From CAZWXH01 sp964637725 (GTDB lineage Bacteria; Bacillota_I; Bacilli_A; Erysipelotrichales; Coprobacillaceae): a DNA stretch of 24,066 nucleotides. The stretch covers positions 1 to 24,066 of the forward strand of contig CAZWXH010000015.1 in assembly GCA_964637725.1 (NCBI GenBank). Direction: 5' to 3'. Under the pieces are notes generated by a model that saw nothing but the letters and a program-made list of their open reading frames with translations, was not told the origin of the DNA and ran no database searches. Positions 1-7,680 of this stretch are shown in pieces. Within the stretch, counting starts at the first letter, position 1, and each line of letters starts with the position of its first letter. The translations under genes were made by a program, and so were the position numbers.

Positions 1-47
1 ATTGAGACAAAATCAAGTTTGTTATATTGAGACATTATCATATTTGG

Positions 48-64
48 TTTACACATAATGTAAA
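48..64. repeat. 17-bp inverted repeat upstream of the glucosaminidase promoter
   Basis: TTTACA (48-53), a 5-nt spacer and TGTAAA (59-64) form a perfect 6-bp dyad ending 16 nt before the -35 box at 81-86. The position suits an upstream operator or activator site for the glucosaminidase operon. No regulator can be named from the sequence, and such a dyad can arise by chance in AT-rich DNA. Confidence 0.4.
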
Positions 65-80
65 AAACAGTGGTAATTGA

Positions 81-109
81 TTGAAAAATGTGACTGAATA
101 TAGTATAAT
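81..109 (+). promoter_or_regulatory. Sigma-A type promoter of the glucosaminidase operon
   Basis: A -35 box TTGAAA (81-86) and a perfect -10 box TATAAT (104-109) are separated by 17 nt. The predicted transcript starts near 116 and gives a leader of about 30 nt before the ribosome site GGAGGTG (134-140). Confidence 0.75.
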
Positions 110-145
110 ATTTAAAGGATTAATTCAGTATATGGAGGTGCGGAA

Positions 146-1969
146 ATGAAGAAATTTAATATTATAACAACTATATTTATTATAATAAGCATGTTAGCGA
201 TATCTTTTGGTGATGTTGCTGTTGCAAAGGATAAACAAATAGAAGATGGACCAGAAGTAACTGATTATTTTAATGTCCTAGATAAAAACGGAAATTCTAA
301 GATTGTTCATATTGATGATATAGAAAACGATAATGCGTCAGTGAATGATTTAGATAAAGAATATGAACTAGTGGCAAAAAATGGAAGTGAAGAGGAAGTT
401 ATCGAAACTTTTGACTCAAAAGAAGAGGCAAGTAAAGTTCTTGAAAGTAAAAGAAGAAAGCGTAGTTCTACTACATATTCTCTTGATGAAAAACTTAAAG
501 AAATCACATACGGTGTTGTATACTTGAATTCAAAGTCTGTTACTACAAATTCTAGTGGTGTACATTATTCTTACATTCCTTTTGACAATGTAAGCAACCC
601 AGGATATACAGGTTATACAACTGGTTCTTATGCGAAAGATGCAGCATACATCGGTATGGTTAATGGTAAGATTAGAGCAATGCAAGCAGGAGTTGTTATG
701 GATATTCATCCTGGTGATGCTACGGTCGTTGAATATACTCAGGCAAATATTTCTTGTTATTCTCATGACGGAAAATATTTAAGACACAATTACTATTATG
801 GAAGTGCTAGCCAAAGTAATCAGATTGTTGGTTATGCTTTAGATTACTTGGAAAAAGATAAAAAGTATTATAGTTACGATGGTCATTATTTTTATAGTGA
901 TTATCCTACAATGATATCTGATTATCAAAATAATTCAAGAAGTCGCTCTGTGAATAGTACTAATCCATATTATAATTATTATCAATTTATTTCTCATCGA
1001 ACTAAATCTTCTTTAACAGCAAGTAATTTTGATACTATTACAAATAGTGTTGTTGGTAGTGAAAGTTCAAAAATGAGAGATATGGGAAAATATTTCATTG
1101 ATCATCAAAATACTTATGGAGCAAATTCCTTATTGATGTTTGGAGTGGCTGCGAATGAAAGTGGATGGGGAAGAAGTCAAATATCCAATGATAAAAACAA
1201 CTTATTTGGACATGGAGCTGTAGATAGTAATCCCTATTGGGGAGCTAGTGGTTACGCAAGTCCTGCTGATAGTATAAAATATCATGCAGAAAGATATATC
1301 TCAAATGGATACTTAGATAATGAAGATAGTCGTTATAGAGGTGGAAATCTTGGAGACAAATCTTGTGGAATGAATGTGAAATATGCATCAGATCCTTATT
1401 GGGGAGAGAAAGCTGCAGCGATTAATTATACCCGTAATTTAGGTGATGACTTTAACAAATACACAATTGGGATAATAAATGGTGTCCAAAAATCATATAA
1501 ATTGTATAAGGAACCTTCATATAGTTCTGCTGTTACTCATACTTTAGGGAGTGATAAAAGTCCTCATACATATAATCTTCCTGTTATAATTTTAGATAAA
1601 GTTACCGATTCATCCGGAGTAAGTTGGTATAAAATTCAATCAGATACAACTTTAAATGGTGATCGTACTGATACGAATTGGAATGGTAGATATGATTTTT
1701 CAAGAGATTATTTATATATTCCTGCACCAGGTGTTACAGTTATTAAACAAGGAAATTCAACTGTATACAAATATTTACCAGGAGATGTAAATGGTGATGG
1801 AAAAGTAACATCATTAGATTATATTCAAATAAAAAATCATATTATGCAGTCAAAAGTTCTATCAGGTGATGTGTTAATACGCGCCGATGTCAATGTCGAT
1901 GGTAAAGTGACTTCACTTGATTATATAAAAGTTAAAAATCATATAATGAAAGTAAATTCATTATTTTAA
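146..1969 (+). CDS. Secreted glucosaminidase (endo-beta-N-acetylglucosaminidase family) with C-terminal dockerin
   Basis: Probable peptidoglycan hydrolase acting outside the cell. Residues 1-27 form a signal peptide (Lys-Lys, hydrophobic core, likely cut after AVA). Residues 30-115 are acidic/charged and look like a linker or propeptide. A region of about 115-330 resembles the N-terminal part seen in Firmicute autolysins. The glucosaminidase catalytic core (PF01832-like) covers about 330-435, with the expected acid NESGWGRS at E338. An SH3b-like region follows (about 445-535). Two type I dockerin repeats (about 545-603) carry the Ca-binding pattern DVNGDG (D547, N549, D551, D558) and DVNVDG (D581, N583, D585, D592). 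There is no sortase motif, so retention on the cell would depend on the dockerin or SH3b part. The start is set by GGAGGTG 5 nt upstream. The next gene follows after 15 nt, so the two are probably co-transcribed. Confidence 0.85.
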   Translation: MKKFNIITTIFIIISMLAISFGDVAVAKDKQIEDGPEVTDYFNVLDKNGNSKIVHIDDIENDNASVNDLDKEYELVAKNGSEEEVIETFDSKEEASKVLESKRRKRSSTTYSLDEKLKEITYGVVYLNSKSVTTNSSGVHYSYIPFDNVSNPGYTGYTTGSYAKDAAYIGMVNGKIRAMQAGVVMDIHPGDATVVEYTQANISCYSHDGKYLRHNYYYGSASQSNQIVGYALDYLEKDKKYYSYDGHYFYSDYPTMISDYQNNSRSRSVNSTNPYYNYYQFISHRTKSSLTASNFDTITNSVVGSESSKMRDMGKYFIDHQNTYGANSLLMFGVAANESGWGRSQISNDKNNLFGHGAVDSNPYWGASGYASPADSIKYHAERYISNGYLDNEDSRYRGGNLGDKSCGMNVKYASDPYWGEKAAAINYTRNLGDDFNKYTIGIINGVQKSYKLYKEPSYSSAVTHTLGSDKSPHTYNLPVIILDKVTDSSGVSWYKIQSDTTLNGDRTDTNWNGRYDFSRDYLYIPAPGVTVIKQGNSTVYKYLPGDVNGDGKVTSLDYIQIKNHIMQSKVLSGDVLIRADVNVDGKVTSLDYIKVKNHIMKVNSLF

Positions 1970-1984
1970 ACAAGGAGATTCTTA

Positions 1985-3286
1985 ATGAAAACAAAAAAGT
2001 TAACTAAAATAATTGTTCTTCCACTTTTGATGATGTTATTTGTTTCACTTACATTATCAAATGTGTTTGCTGCTTCGTTCAGCATAAAGGCAAGTTCTTC
2101 TAAGGTTTCTCCTGGAGGAAGTTTCACCGTAACTGTAAGCGCACCTGGGGCAGGACAATTTAGTTTTTCTGCATCAAACGGTACAGTTTCTACAAGTCAA
2201 GGATGGGTTGAGGGTAGCTACAAGTTTACAGTTACAGCGGGACAATCTGGTACTACTACTGTCACTGTTTCAGCAGTAGATGCAACAGGAAATGATGAGA
2301 CGCCTATAACTGGTAATAAATCTCTTTCTGTTAGTATTGGTCAATCTGGAGGGTCAAGTGGTGGATCTAATACGCCGGCAGCTCCTGATACACGATCAAA
2401 AGACAATAATTTATCTTCGCTAGCTGTTTCAGAAGGTACGTTATCTCCTGCTTTCGCAGAAGGTACGACATCTTATAAAGTTGAATTAACAAGTGATATT
2501 AAAAAAGTCACTGTTGATGCCAAAGCAAAGGATTCAAAAGCAAAGGTGACTGGAACTGGTGAAACAGAACTTAAAGTTGGGGAAAACAATATTTCAATAG
2601 TTGTTACTGCTGAAAATGGGGCTAAAAAAACATATACAGTTAGTGTATATGTGACTGAAAAACCTACTCAATTCTTAAAAATGAATAACAAAGATTTTGG
2701 GATTCTAAATGATTTTTCTAAAACTGATTTGCCAAAAGGATTTAGCGAAAGCACTGCTTCAGTTGATGGAAAAGATGTTAAATCATTAGTTAATGAAAAG
2801 ATGGGAATCACATTGTTGCTTTTACAAAATCCTGATGGGGCGAATGGATTTTATATCTATGATGGGAAAACTGTAACACAAGAGTATCAACCACTAATTT
2901 TTAATGATAAAATTTACGCTGTAATTGGTTCTAAAGAAGCAGTAAAAGATATTTCTGGTGTTAAAGAAGGAAAAATCAAAATTGGTGAACTTGAAGTAAA
3001 TGGTTGGGTATATACTGATAAAGAGATGAAAAATTATGCTTTAGTTTACCTTGTTAATGAAGAAGGAGAAAAAAGCCTTTATACCTATGAATTAACTGAA
3101 GGAACACTTCAAAAGTATCCTCCTCAAAAGTCTTCTCAAATGGGAGACACAGTTACTTATGTATTCATTGGAACAACTGTTGCATTTGCTGCAGCAAGTG
3201 GAGTTCTAGCATATTTGTATTTCAATTTCAAAAAGAAGTCTATCTCAGCAATAAAAGACTATTATGATAGTAAAAATCAAGGTTAA
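1985..3286 (+). CDS. Membrane-anchored surface protein with Ig-like and cadherin-like beta-sandwich domains
   Basis: A 433-residue type I surface protein. It has a signal peptide (1-30, cut after VFA), then a roughly 90-residue Ser/Thr/Gly-rich beta-sandwich (about 31-120) of Ig-like or cohesin-like character that I cannot assign firmly. After a Gly/Ser/Pro linker (about 120-137) comes a cadherin-like beta-sandwich domain (PF12733-like, about 140-225, with the typical 'NNLSSLAVSEGTLSPAF' opening). A further extracellular domain of about 160 residues of unknown function precedes a single membrane helix (about 391-415) and a basic cytoplasmic tail. The start follows AGGAG (1973-1977). It shares a transcript with the dockerin-bearing glucosaminidase, which suggests it may hold or present that enzyme at the surface. 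That role is inference; no enzyme motif is seen. Confidence 0.75.
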   Translation: MKTKKLTKIIVLPLLMMLFVSLTLSNVFAASFSIKASSSKVSPGGSFTVTVSAPGAGQFSFSASNGTVSTSQGWVEGSYKFTVTAGQSGTTTVTVSAVDATGNDETPITGNKSLSVSIGQSGGSSGGSNTPAAPDTRSKDNNLSSLAVSEGTLSPAFAEGTTSYKVELTSDIKKVTVDAKAKDSKAKVTGTGETELKVGENNISIVVTAENGAKKTYTVSVYVTEKPTQFLKMNNKDFGILNDFSKTDLPKGFSESTASVDGKDVKSLVNEKMGITLLLLQNPDGANGFYIYDGKTVTQEYQPLIFNDKIYAVIGSKEAVKDISGVKEGKIKIGELEVNGWVYTDKEMKNYALVYLVNEEGEKSLYTYELTEGTLQKYPPQKSSQMGDTVTYVFIGTTVAFAAASGVLAYLYFNFKKKSISAIKDYYDSKNQG

Positions 3287-3306
3287 TAACTAACCTTGAT
3301 TTTCTT
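3274..3306. terminator. Bidirectional Rho-independent terminator between convergent genes
   Basis: A perfect 12-bp stem (3274-3285 with 3291-3302) has a 5-nt loop. On the plus strand it is followed by TTTCTTTT; read on the minus strand it is followed by a T-run (complement of 3271-3275). It ends both the surface-protein gene and the convergent NUDIX gene, which stops at 3307. Confidence 0.85.
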
Positions 3307-3726
3307 TTACTCTATATTCATGTTTTCGTACTCATCTAGTGTGAAAATAATATCATTATAAATTGTTTCACTCAGATATTTTTTTAATTCTTCTTTGGAT
3401 ATAAATTTGAAATCAGTGTGCTCGTTAGATATTTTAACATGATCGTTTGTAGGTATTGATAAGAAACCAATGCCTACAGTTTGGTATTGAGGACGAATGG
3501 CTGTAAATGTATAAACTGGTTTTAATATTATTATATCTAAATCTGTTTCTTCTTTTAGTTCTCTAATAAGTGCTTCATGAGGAGTCTCGCCATATTCTAG
3601 ACCACCACCGGGAAGTTCCCAGTATCCTAAACCATCGGTAGAAGGTTTTACTCTTTTCATAATTAATATTTTATTATTATATACGACAATTCCTTTCACA
3701 GTTATGTGAAAAACGATATTTTCCAT
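3307..3726 (-). CDS. NUDIX hydrolase
   Basis: A 139-residue nucleoside-diphosphate-X hydrolase. The Nudix box is clear: GGGLEYGETPHEALIRELKE followed by ETDL fits G-x5-E-x7-R-E-U-x-E-E-x-G-U, with Asp in place of the final Gly. The catalytic Glu pair of REL-KEE is present, so Mg-dependent pyrophosphohydrolase activity is expected; the substrate (for example an oxidised or non-canonical nucleotide) cannot be told. The start at 3726 is chosen because AGGAGG (3738-3733) lies 6 nt upstream. An upstream in-frame ATG at 3756 has no such site and overlaps the likely -10 box (TATGAT, 3757-3752). It is a single gene divergent from pepV. Confidence 0.85.
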   Translation of the reverse strand: MENIVFHITVKGIVVYNNKILIMKRVKPSTDGLGYWELPGGGLEYGETPHEALIRELKEETDLDIIILKPVYTFTAIRPQYQTVGIGFLSIPTNDHVKISNEHTDFKFISKEELKKYLSETIYNDIIFTLDEYENMNIE

Positions 3727-3759
3727 GATTTTCCTCCTCTTATTTAAGAATATCATATC

Positions 3760-3777
3760 ACTTTTTTATAAAAAAGT
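3760..3777. repeat. 18-bp perfect palindrome between divergent NUDIX gene and pepV
   Basis: ACTTTTTTATAAAAAAGT reads the same on both strands. It lies just upstream of the probable NUDIX -10 box and 19 nt before the extended -10 box of pepV, so it could be a shared operator. It consists mostly of A/T runs, so a chance or bending element is possible. Confidence 0.45.
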
Positions 3778-3796
3778 ATCGTTTTCTTAAAATATT

Positions 3797-3805
3797 TGTT
3801 ATAAT
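3797..3805 (+). promoter_or_regulatory. Extended -10 promoter of pepV
   Basis: TG-T-TATAAT is a textbook extended -10 box (TG at 3797-3798, TATAAT at 3800-3805). No good -35 box lies at the right distance, as is usual for this promoter class. Transcription should begin near 3812, leaving a leader of only about 13 nt. This rules out the in-frame ATG at 3804 as start. Confidence 0.6.
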
Positions 3806-3824
3806 GAATGCCGAGGTGATTTTG

Positions 3825-5195
3825 ATGATTGATTTTTTAGAAGAAGTTAATAAAAGAAAAGAAGCTATAATTGCTGATATTGAAACATTGTGTCAAATTC
3901 CTTCAGTTTTAGATGAATCTACTGCTGATAAGAATCAACCCTTTGGAAAAGCAAATCGTGATGCTTTAGATGCTATGTTAGAAATTGGAAGAAGAGATGG
4001 TTTTAAATGTGAAGATGTTGATGGATATGCAGGTCATATCGATATTGGACATCAAGCTGATTCGTTTGGAATACTAGCACATTTAGATGTTGTTCCTTGT
4101 AATGATAAAGGATGGAACACTGATCCATATAAAGTCACTGTTAAAGATGGAAAACTTTACGGTAGAGGTGTTGCTGATGATAAAGGACCTCTTATTGCTG
4201 GATACTATGCTGCTAAAATCATTCATGAACTTGGATTACCAGTAAAAATGAAAACAAGAGTGATTTTTGGATGTGACGAAGAAAACGGTTCATCATGTAT
4301 GAGTTATTACTTCAAGAAGAAACCATTTCCTAAACTTGGCTTCACTCCAGATGCTGAATTCCCTGTTGTATATGGTGAAAAAGCCCATGCTCATATCCAT
4401 ATAACAGGTGAGAGCACGAAAGATAATATTATAGGTCTATATGCTGGAACACGCGCAAATATCGTTCCTGAGACTTGTGAGGCTTATATTTCAGGTAATT
4501 ACAAACAATATAAAGAATCATTTGTATCTTTTTTATCAAAATATTGCCTAGAAGGTAATGTGGAAGAAGAAGGAAACCATACTAAGTTGACTTTAATAGG
4601 TAAATCGGCGCATGCATCAACACCAGAAGAAGGAGTGAATGCTGCAACATATATGTGTCATTACCTTGCAACTATTTCACAAAATCAATTGGTTCATTTT
4701 ATTAATGATTGTTTATTTGATGATCATATTGGTCAAAAACTTGATATAGCATATAAAGGACACATGGGTAATTTAAGTGTTAACTTAGGTGTTCTTCAAT
4801 ATAAGGATGAACATGCTGATTTAATTGTTGATATGCGTATTCCTCATGAAGTAACAGAAGAACAACTTATTGATCCAATTAATACTCATTTAAAAAAATA
4901 TGGTTTAAAAGAAACTCATGAATTAGGGGAAGCATTATTTGTAGATCCTAATAGTGAACTAATCCAAGCTCTTCATAATTCTTATGTTGAATTTACTGGT
5001 GATACTGTTAATCAACCACAAACAATTGGTGGGGGAACATATGCAAAATCTATGCCAAATTGTGTTGCCTTTGGTACACAATTCCCTAACACTGATAATA
5101 AGATTCATCAAAATAATGAAGAAATATCAATTGATGATTTATTAAAAGCAACTGCAATTTATGCAAAAGCAATCTATGACTTAATCAAAGAATAG
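3825..5195 (+). CDS. pepV: Dipeptidase PepV (M20 metallopeptidase)
   Basis: A 456-residue cytoplasmic di-zinc dipeptidase of the M20/PepV family, releasing amino acids from dipeptides. Visible metal and catalytic motifs are AHLDVVP (H86, D88), GRGVADDKGP (bridging D118 or D119) and CDEENGSS (catalytic and metal Glu at 152-153). The lid/dimer-domain motif YGEKAH and a C-terminal TIGGGTYAK/IHQNNE region are also typical of PepV. Length matches the family (about 460-470). The start at 3825 follows GAGGTG (3813-3818) with a 6-nt gap; the in-frame ATG at 3804 falls inside the -10 box. The stop codon is part of the terminator stem. It is a single-gene transcript. Confidence 0.93.
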   Translation: MIDFLEEVNKRKEAIIADIETLCQIPSVLDESTADKNQPFGKANRDALDAMLEIGRRDGFKCEDVDGYAGHIDIGHQADSFGILAHLDVVPCNDKGWNTDPYKVTVKDGKLYGRGVADDKGPLIAGYYAAKIIHELGLPVKMKTRVIFGCDEENGSSCMSYYFKKKPFPKLGFTPDAEFPVVYGEKAHAHIHITGESTKDNIIGLYAGTRANIVPETCEAYISGNYKQYKESFVSFLSKYCLEGNVEEEGNHTKLTLIGKSAHASTPEEGVNAATYMCHYLATISQNQLVHFINDCLFDDHIGQKLDIAYKGHMGNLSVNLGVLQYKDEHADLIVDMRIPHEVTEEQLIDPINTHLKKYGLKETHELGEALFVDPNSELIQALHNSYVEFTGDTVNQPQTIGGGTYAKSMPNCVAFGTQFPNTDNKIHQNNEEISIDDLLKATAIYAKAIYDLIKE

Positions 5196-5213
5196 GGTTT
5201 TCCCTATTTTTTT
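5191..5213 (+). terminator. Rho-independent terminator of pepV
   Basis: AATAGGG (5191-5197), loop TTTT and CCCTATT (5202-5208) are followed by a T-run to 5213. The pepV stop TAG (5193-5195) is inside the stem. Confidence 0.85.
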
Positions 5214-5215
5214 GA

Positions 5216-5245
5216 TTGCTTGTAAAGATAAAATTGTGTTATAAT
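5216..5245 (+). promoter_or_regulatory. Promoter of tRNA-Leu
   Basis: A -35-like TTGCTT (5216-5221) and a perfect -10 TATAAT (5240-5245) are separated by 18 nt. The -10 box lies 13 nt before the tRNA 5' end, so the primary transcript would have only a very short leader. Confidence 0.65.
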
Positions 5246-5258
5246 ATTTAAGCAATCT

Positions 5259-5344
5259 GCACTCGTGGTGGAATGGTAGACACGCTACTTTGAGGGGGTA
5301 GTGGGAGCAATCCTGTGTGAGTTCAAATCTCATCGAGTGCACCA
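5259..5344 (+). tRNA. tRNA-Leu (anticodon GAG)
   Basis: An 86-nt class II tRNA. The acceptor stem GCACTCG (5259-5265) pairs with CGAGTGC (5334-5340), followed by discriminator A and an encoded CCA (5342-5344). The anticodon stem CTACT/GGTAG encloses loop TTGAGGG, giving anticodon GAG, which reads CUU and CUC leucine codons. A long variable arm (GGGAG...) as in tRNA-Leu is present, and the T arm is GTGAG-TTCAAAT-CTCAT. It has its own promoter and a terminator-like hairpin 12 nt downstream. Confidence 0.95.
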
Positions 5345-5355
5345 TTAAAGATTAT

Positions 5356-5378
5356 AACATTGGGAAACAATGTTTTTT
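5356..5378 (+). terminator. Terminator-like hairpin between tRNA-Leu and tex
   Basis: AACATTG (5356-5362), loop GGAAA and CAATGTT (5368-5374) form a 7-bp stem with a T-run at 5373-5378. It should end the tRNA transcript. The tex ribosome site begins only 6 nt later, so tex needs read-through or a promoter overlapping the tRNA end. Confidence 0.7.
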
Positions 5379-5394
5379 ATTTTGGAGGAAAAAT

Positions 5395-7671
5395 ATGAAC
5401 GAAATAATTATCAAGACAATGTCTAATGAATTAAATATTACTGAAAAACAAATTGAAAATGTCCTTTCACTTCTTGAAGAAGGAGCAACAGTTCCTTTTA
5501 TTGCAAGATATCGAAAAGAAAGAACTGATGGTTTAAATGAAGATCAAATTAGAGACATTTCTAATGTCTATGAATATCAAGTTAATCTTCAACAAAGAAA
5601 AGAAGATGTTATCCGTTTAATTGATGAAAAAGGGTTACTAACCGAAGATCTTAAAAAGACGATATTGAATTGTGAAAAACTAAGTGAAGTAGAAGATCAA
5701 TATCGTCCATTTAAAGAAAAGAAAAAAACAAAGGCCTCAATTGCTAAGGCAAAAGGGTTAGAACCATTAGCATTAGATATTCTAAAACTAAATAGAGAAT
5801 TTCCTTTAGAAGAAGAAGCAAAAAAATATCTTAATGAAGAAGTTAAAACAATAGAAGAAGCCATTATTGGCGCAAAAGATATCATTGCTGAACAAGTCAG
5901 TGATGACGCAAGGTTTAGAAAGTTCACAAAAGATATGGTTTATAAAACTGCTGTTATAACAACATCAGTAAAAAAGAAGAATCCTGATGAAGCAGGGATT
6001 TATCAAATGTATTATGATTATAGTGAAAGAGTCTCAACAATTGCATCACATAGAGTCCTTGCGATTAATAGAGCTGAAAAAGAAAAGGTCTTAACAGTTT
6101 CACTAACAATTGATGAAGAAAGATTTGTAACATATATTTATAATGGAATGATGAGAAAAAGAGAATCAAATATGTCTGATCTTATTATGGAATGTGTTAA
6201 AGATGGATTCAAACGTTTAATCTTTCCTTCAGTGGAAAGAGAAATACGTAGTGAACTCAGTGAGAAAGCGCAAGATCAAGCATTGAAGGTATTCTCAGTT
6301 AATCTAGAAAATCTTTTATTACAAGCACCTTTAAAAGATCGCTTTGTTTTAGGAGTAGATCCAGCTTTTAGAACTGGTTGTAAATTAGCGGCTATAGATC
6401 CAACAGGAAAAGTTCTTGATATCAATAAAGTCTTTATTACTTTACCAAAAAATGATTACACACAAGATGAAAAGATACTATTAACAATGATTCAAAAATA
6501 TAAAATTGAAATTATTGCGATTGGAAATGGGACAGCAAGTCGTGAGAGTGAAAGCTTTATTGCTGACTTTATTAAGCGACATAAGCTAGATATTCAATAT
6601 GTCATTGTTTCTGAAGCGGGGGCAAGTGTTTACTCTGCCAGTGGCGTTGCTAAAGAAGAGTTCCCAACTTACCAAGTAGAAGAACGTTCAGCTGTTTCAA
6701 TAGCAAGACGTTTACAAGATCCTTTAGCAGAATTAGTTAAGATAGAACCTAAAGCAATTTCAGTTGGTCAATATCAACACGATATGAATCAAAAGAAAAT
6801 GACTGAACAATTAGACTTTGTCGTTGAAAAAGTCGTTAACCAAGTCGGTGTCAATCTAAACACAGCATCTCCTTCATTATTACAATATGTTTCTGGACTT
6901 TCCATGACACTCGCAAAAAACATTGTTGCATATAGAGAAGAACATGGTAAGTTTACAAATAGAAAACAAATAAAAAAAGTAAGTAAATTAGGTGATAAGA
7001 CTTATGAAATGGCAGTTGGTTTTTTAAGAATTATTGCTGGAAAAGAAACATTTGATGAAACAAGTATTCATCCAGATAATTACAATGACGCTTCAACATT
7101 ACTATCATATCTTCATCTAACAAAAGAAGATATTGGAACAACACATGCCAAAGAAGTCATTGAAAAAACAAACAAAGATCAAATAAAAGCAGAACTAAAG
7201 TTAGATCAATATTTAATTGAAGACTTATTAGATGCATTTGTATCTCCCCATCGTTCACCTCGAGACGAATATAGTACACCAGTATTAAGACAAGATGTTT
7301 TACATATTGAAGATTTAAAAGAAGGTATGGAATTACAAGGAGTCGTAAGAAACGTTGTTGATTTTGGAGCATTCGTTGATATTGGATTAAAGAACGATGG
7401 TCTTGTGCATATTTCAAAGATGGCAACTCATAAAGTTAAACATGCTTTAGATGNNNNNNNNNNNNNNNNNNNNNNNNNNNNNNNNNNNNNNNNNNNNNNN
7501 NNNNNNNNNNNNNNNNNNNNNNNNNNNNNNNNNNNNNNNNNNNNNNNNNNNNNAACTCATAAAGTTAAACATGCTTTAGATGTATGTAATGTTGGAGATA
7601 TAGTCACTGTTTATGTTCATGATATTGACTTAGAAAGAAAAAGAGTCGGATTATCGATGGTAAAACAATAG
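5395..7671 (+). CDS. tex: RNA-binding transcription accessory protein Tex (interrupted by assembly gap)
   Basis: Tex/YdcI family, a cytoplasmic nucleic-acid-binding protein implicated in transcription and RNA fate. An N-terminal helical Tex region carries the family motif GATVPFIARYRKERT (about residues 25-40). A YqgF/RNase H-like fold follows (FVLGVDPAFRTGCKLA, about 320). Next come helix-hairpin-helix segments (LNTASPSLLQYVSGL...) and a C-terminal S1 domain (about 645 to the end: LQGVVRNVVDFGAFVDIG...LVHIS). The start at 5395 follows GGAGG (5384-5388); an upstream in-frame ATG at 5317 lies inside the tRNA and is rejected. The reading frame runs across 100 Ns. Collapsing the Ns and one copy of the 29-nt flanking duplicate removes 129 nt (43 codons) and yields 715 residues with a seamless S1 domain. 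The next gene starts 9 nt downstream. Confidence 0.92.
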   Translation: MNEIIIKTMSNELNITEKQIENVLSLLEEGATVPFIARYRKERTDGLNEDQIRDISNVYEYQVNLQQRKEDVIRLIDEKGLLTEDLKKTILNCEKLSEVEDQYRPFKEKKKTKASIAKAKGLEPLALDILKLNREFPLEEEAKKYLNEEVKTIEEAIIGAKDIIAEQVSDDARFRKFTKDMVYKTAVITTSVKKKNPDEAGIYQMYYDYSERVSTIASHRVLAINRAEKEKVLTVSLTIDEERFVTYIYNGMMRKRESNMSDLIMECVKDGFKRLIFPSVEREIRSELSEKAQDQALKVFSVNLENLLLQAPLKDRFVLGVDPAFRTGCKLAAIDPTGKVLDINKVFITLPKNDYTQDEKILLTMIQKYKIEIIAIGNGTASRESESFIADFIKRHKLDIQYVIVSEAGASVYSASGVAKEEFPTYQVEERSAVSIARRLQDPLAELVKIEPKAISVGQYQHDMNQKKMTEQLDFVVEKVVNQVGVNLNTASPSLLQYVSGLSMTLAKNIVAYREEHGKFTNRKQIKKVSKLGDKTYEMAVGFLRIIAGKETFDETSIHPDNYNDASTLLSYLHLTKEDIGTTHAKEVIEKTNKDQIKAELKLDQYLIEDLLDAFVSPHRSPRDEYSTPVLRQDVLHIEDLKEGMELQGVVRNVVDFGAFVDIGLKNDGLVHISKMATHKVKHALDXXXXXXXXXXXXXXXXXXXXXXXXXXXXXXXXXXTHKVKHALDVCNVGDIVTVYVHDIDLERKRVGLSMVKQ
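7425..7582. other. 100-N scaffold gap with 29-nt identical flanks (probable contig overlap)
   Basis: Ns fill 7454-7553, exactly 100, a conventional placeholder size. The 29 nt before the gap (7425-7453) are repeated without change right after it (7554-7582). Both copies encode the same tex residues THKVKHALD. The simplest reading is that two contigs overlap by 29 nt and nothing is missing. Confidence 0.9.
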
Positions 7672-7680
7672 GAGGACAAG

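Noticed and set aside
307..766. Minus-strand ORFs opposite the glucosaminidase gene
   Set aside because: Low-complexity Ser/Leu/Phe-rich translations without ribosome sites, antisense shadows of the real gene.
1780..1950. Near-identical DNA segments at the end of the glucosaminidase gene as a nucleotide repeat of interest
   Set aside because: They encode the two halves of one dockerin domain, which is naturally duplicated.
5317..5394. N-terminal extension of Tex from ATG 5317
   Set aside because: It would begin inside the tRNA T arm and has no ribosome site; ATG 5395 has GGAGG at the right distance.
7425..7582. 29-nt direct repeats flanking the gap as a target-site duplication of a mobile element
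   Set aside because: The repeats are at the contig edges and the gene is intact when they are merged; an assembly overlap explains all of it.
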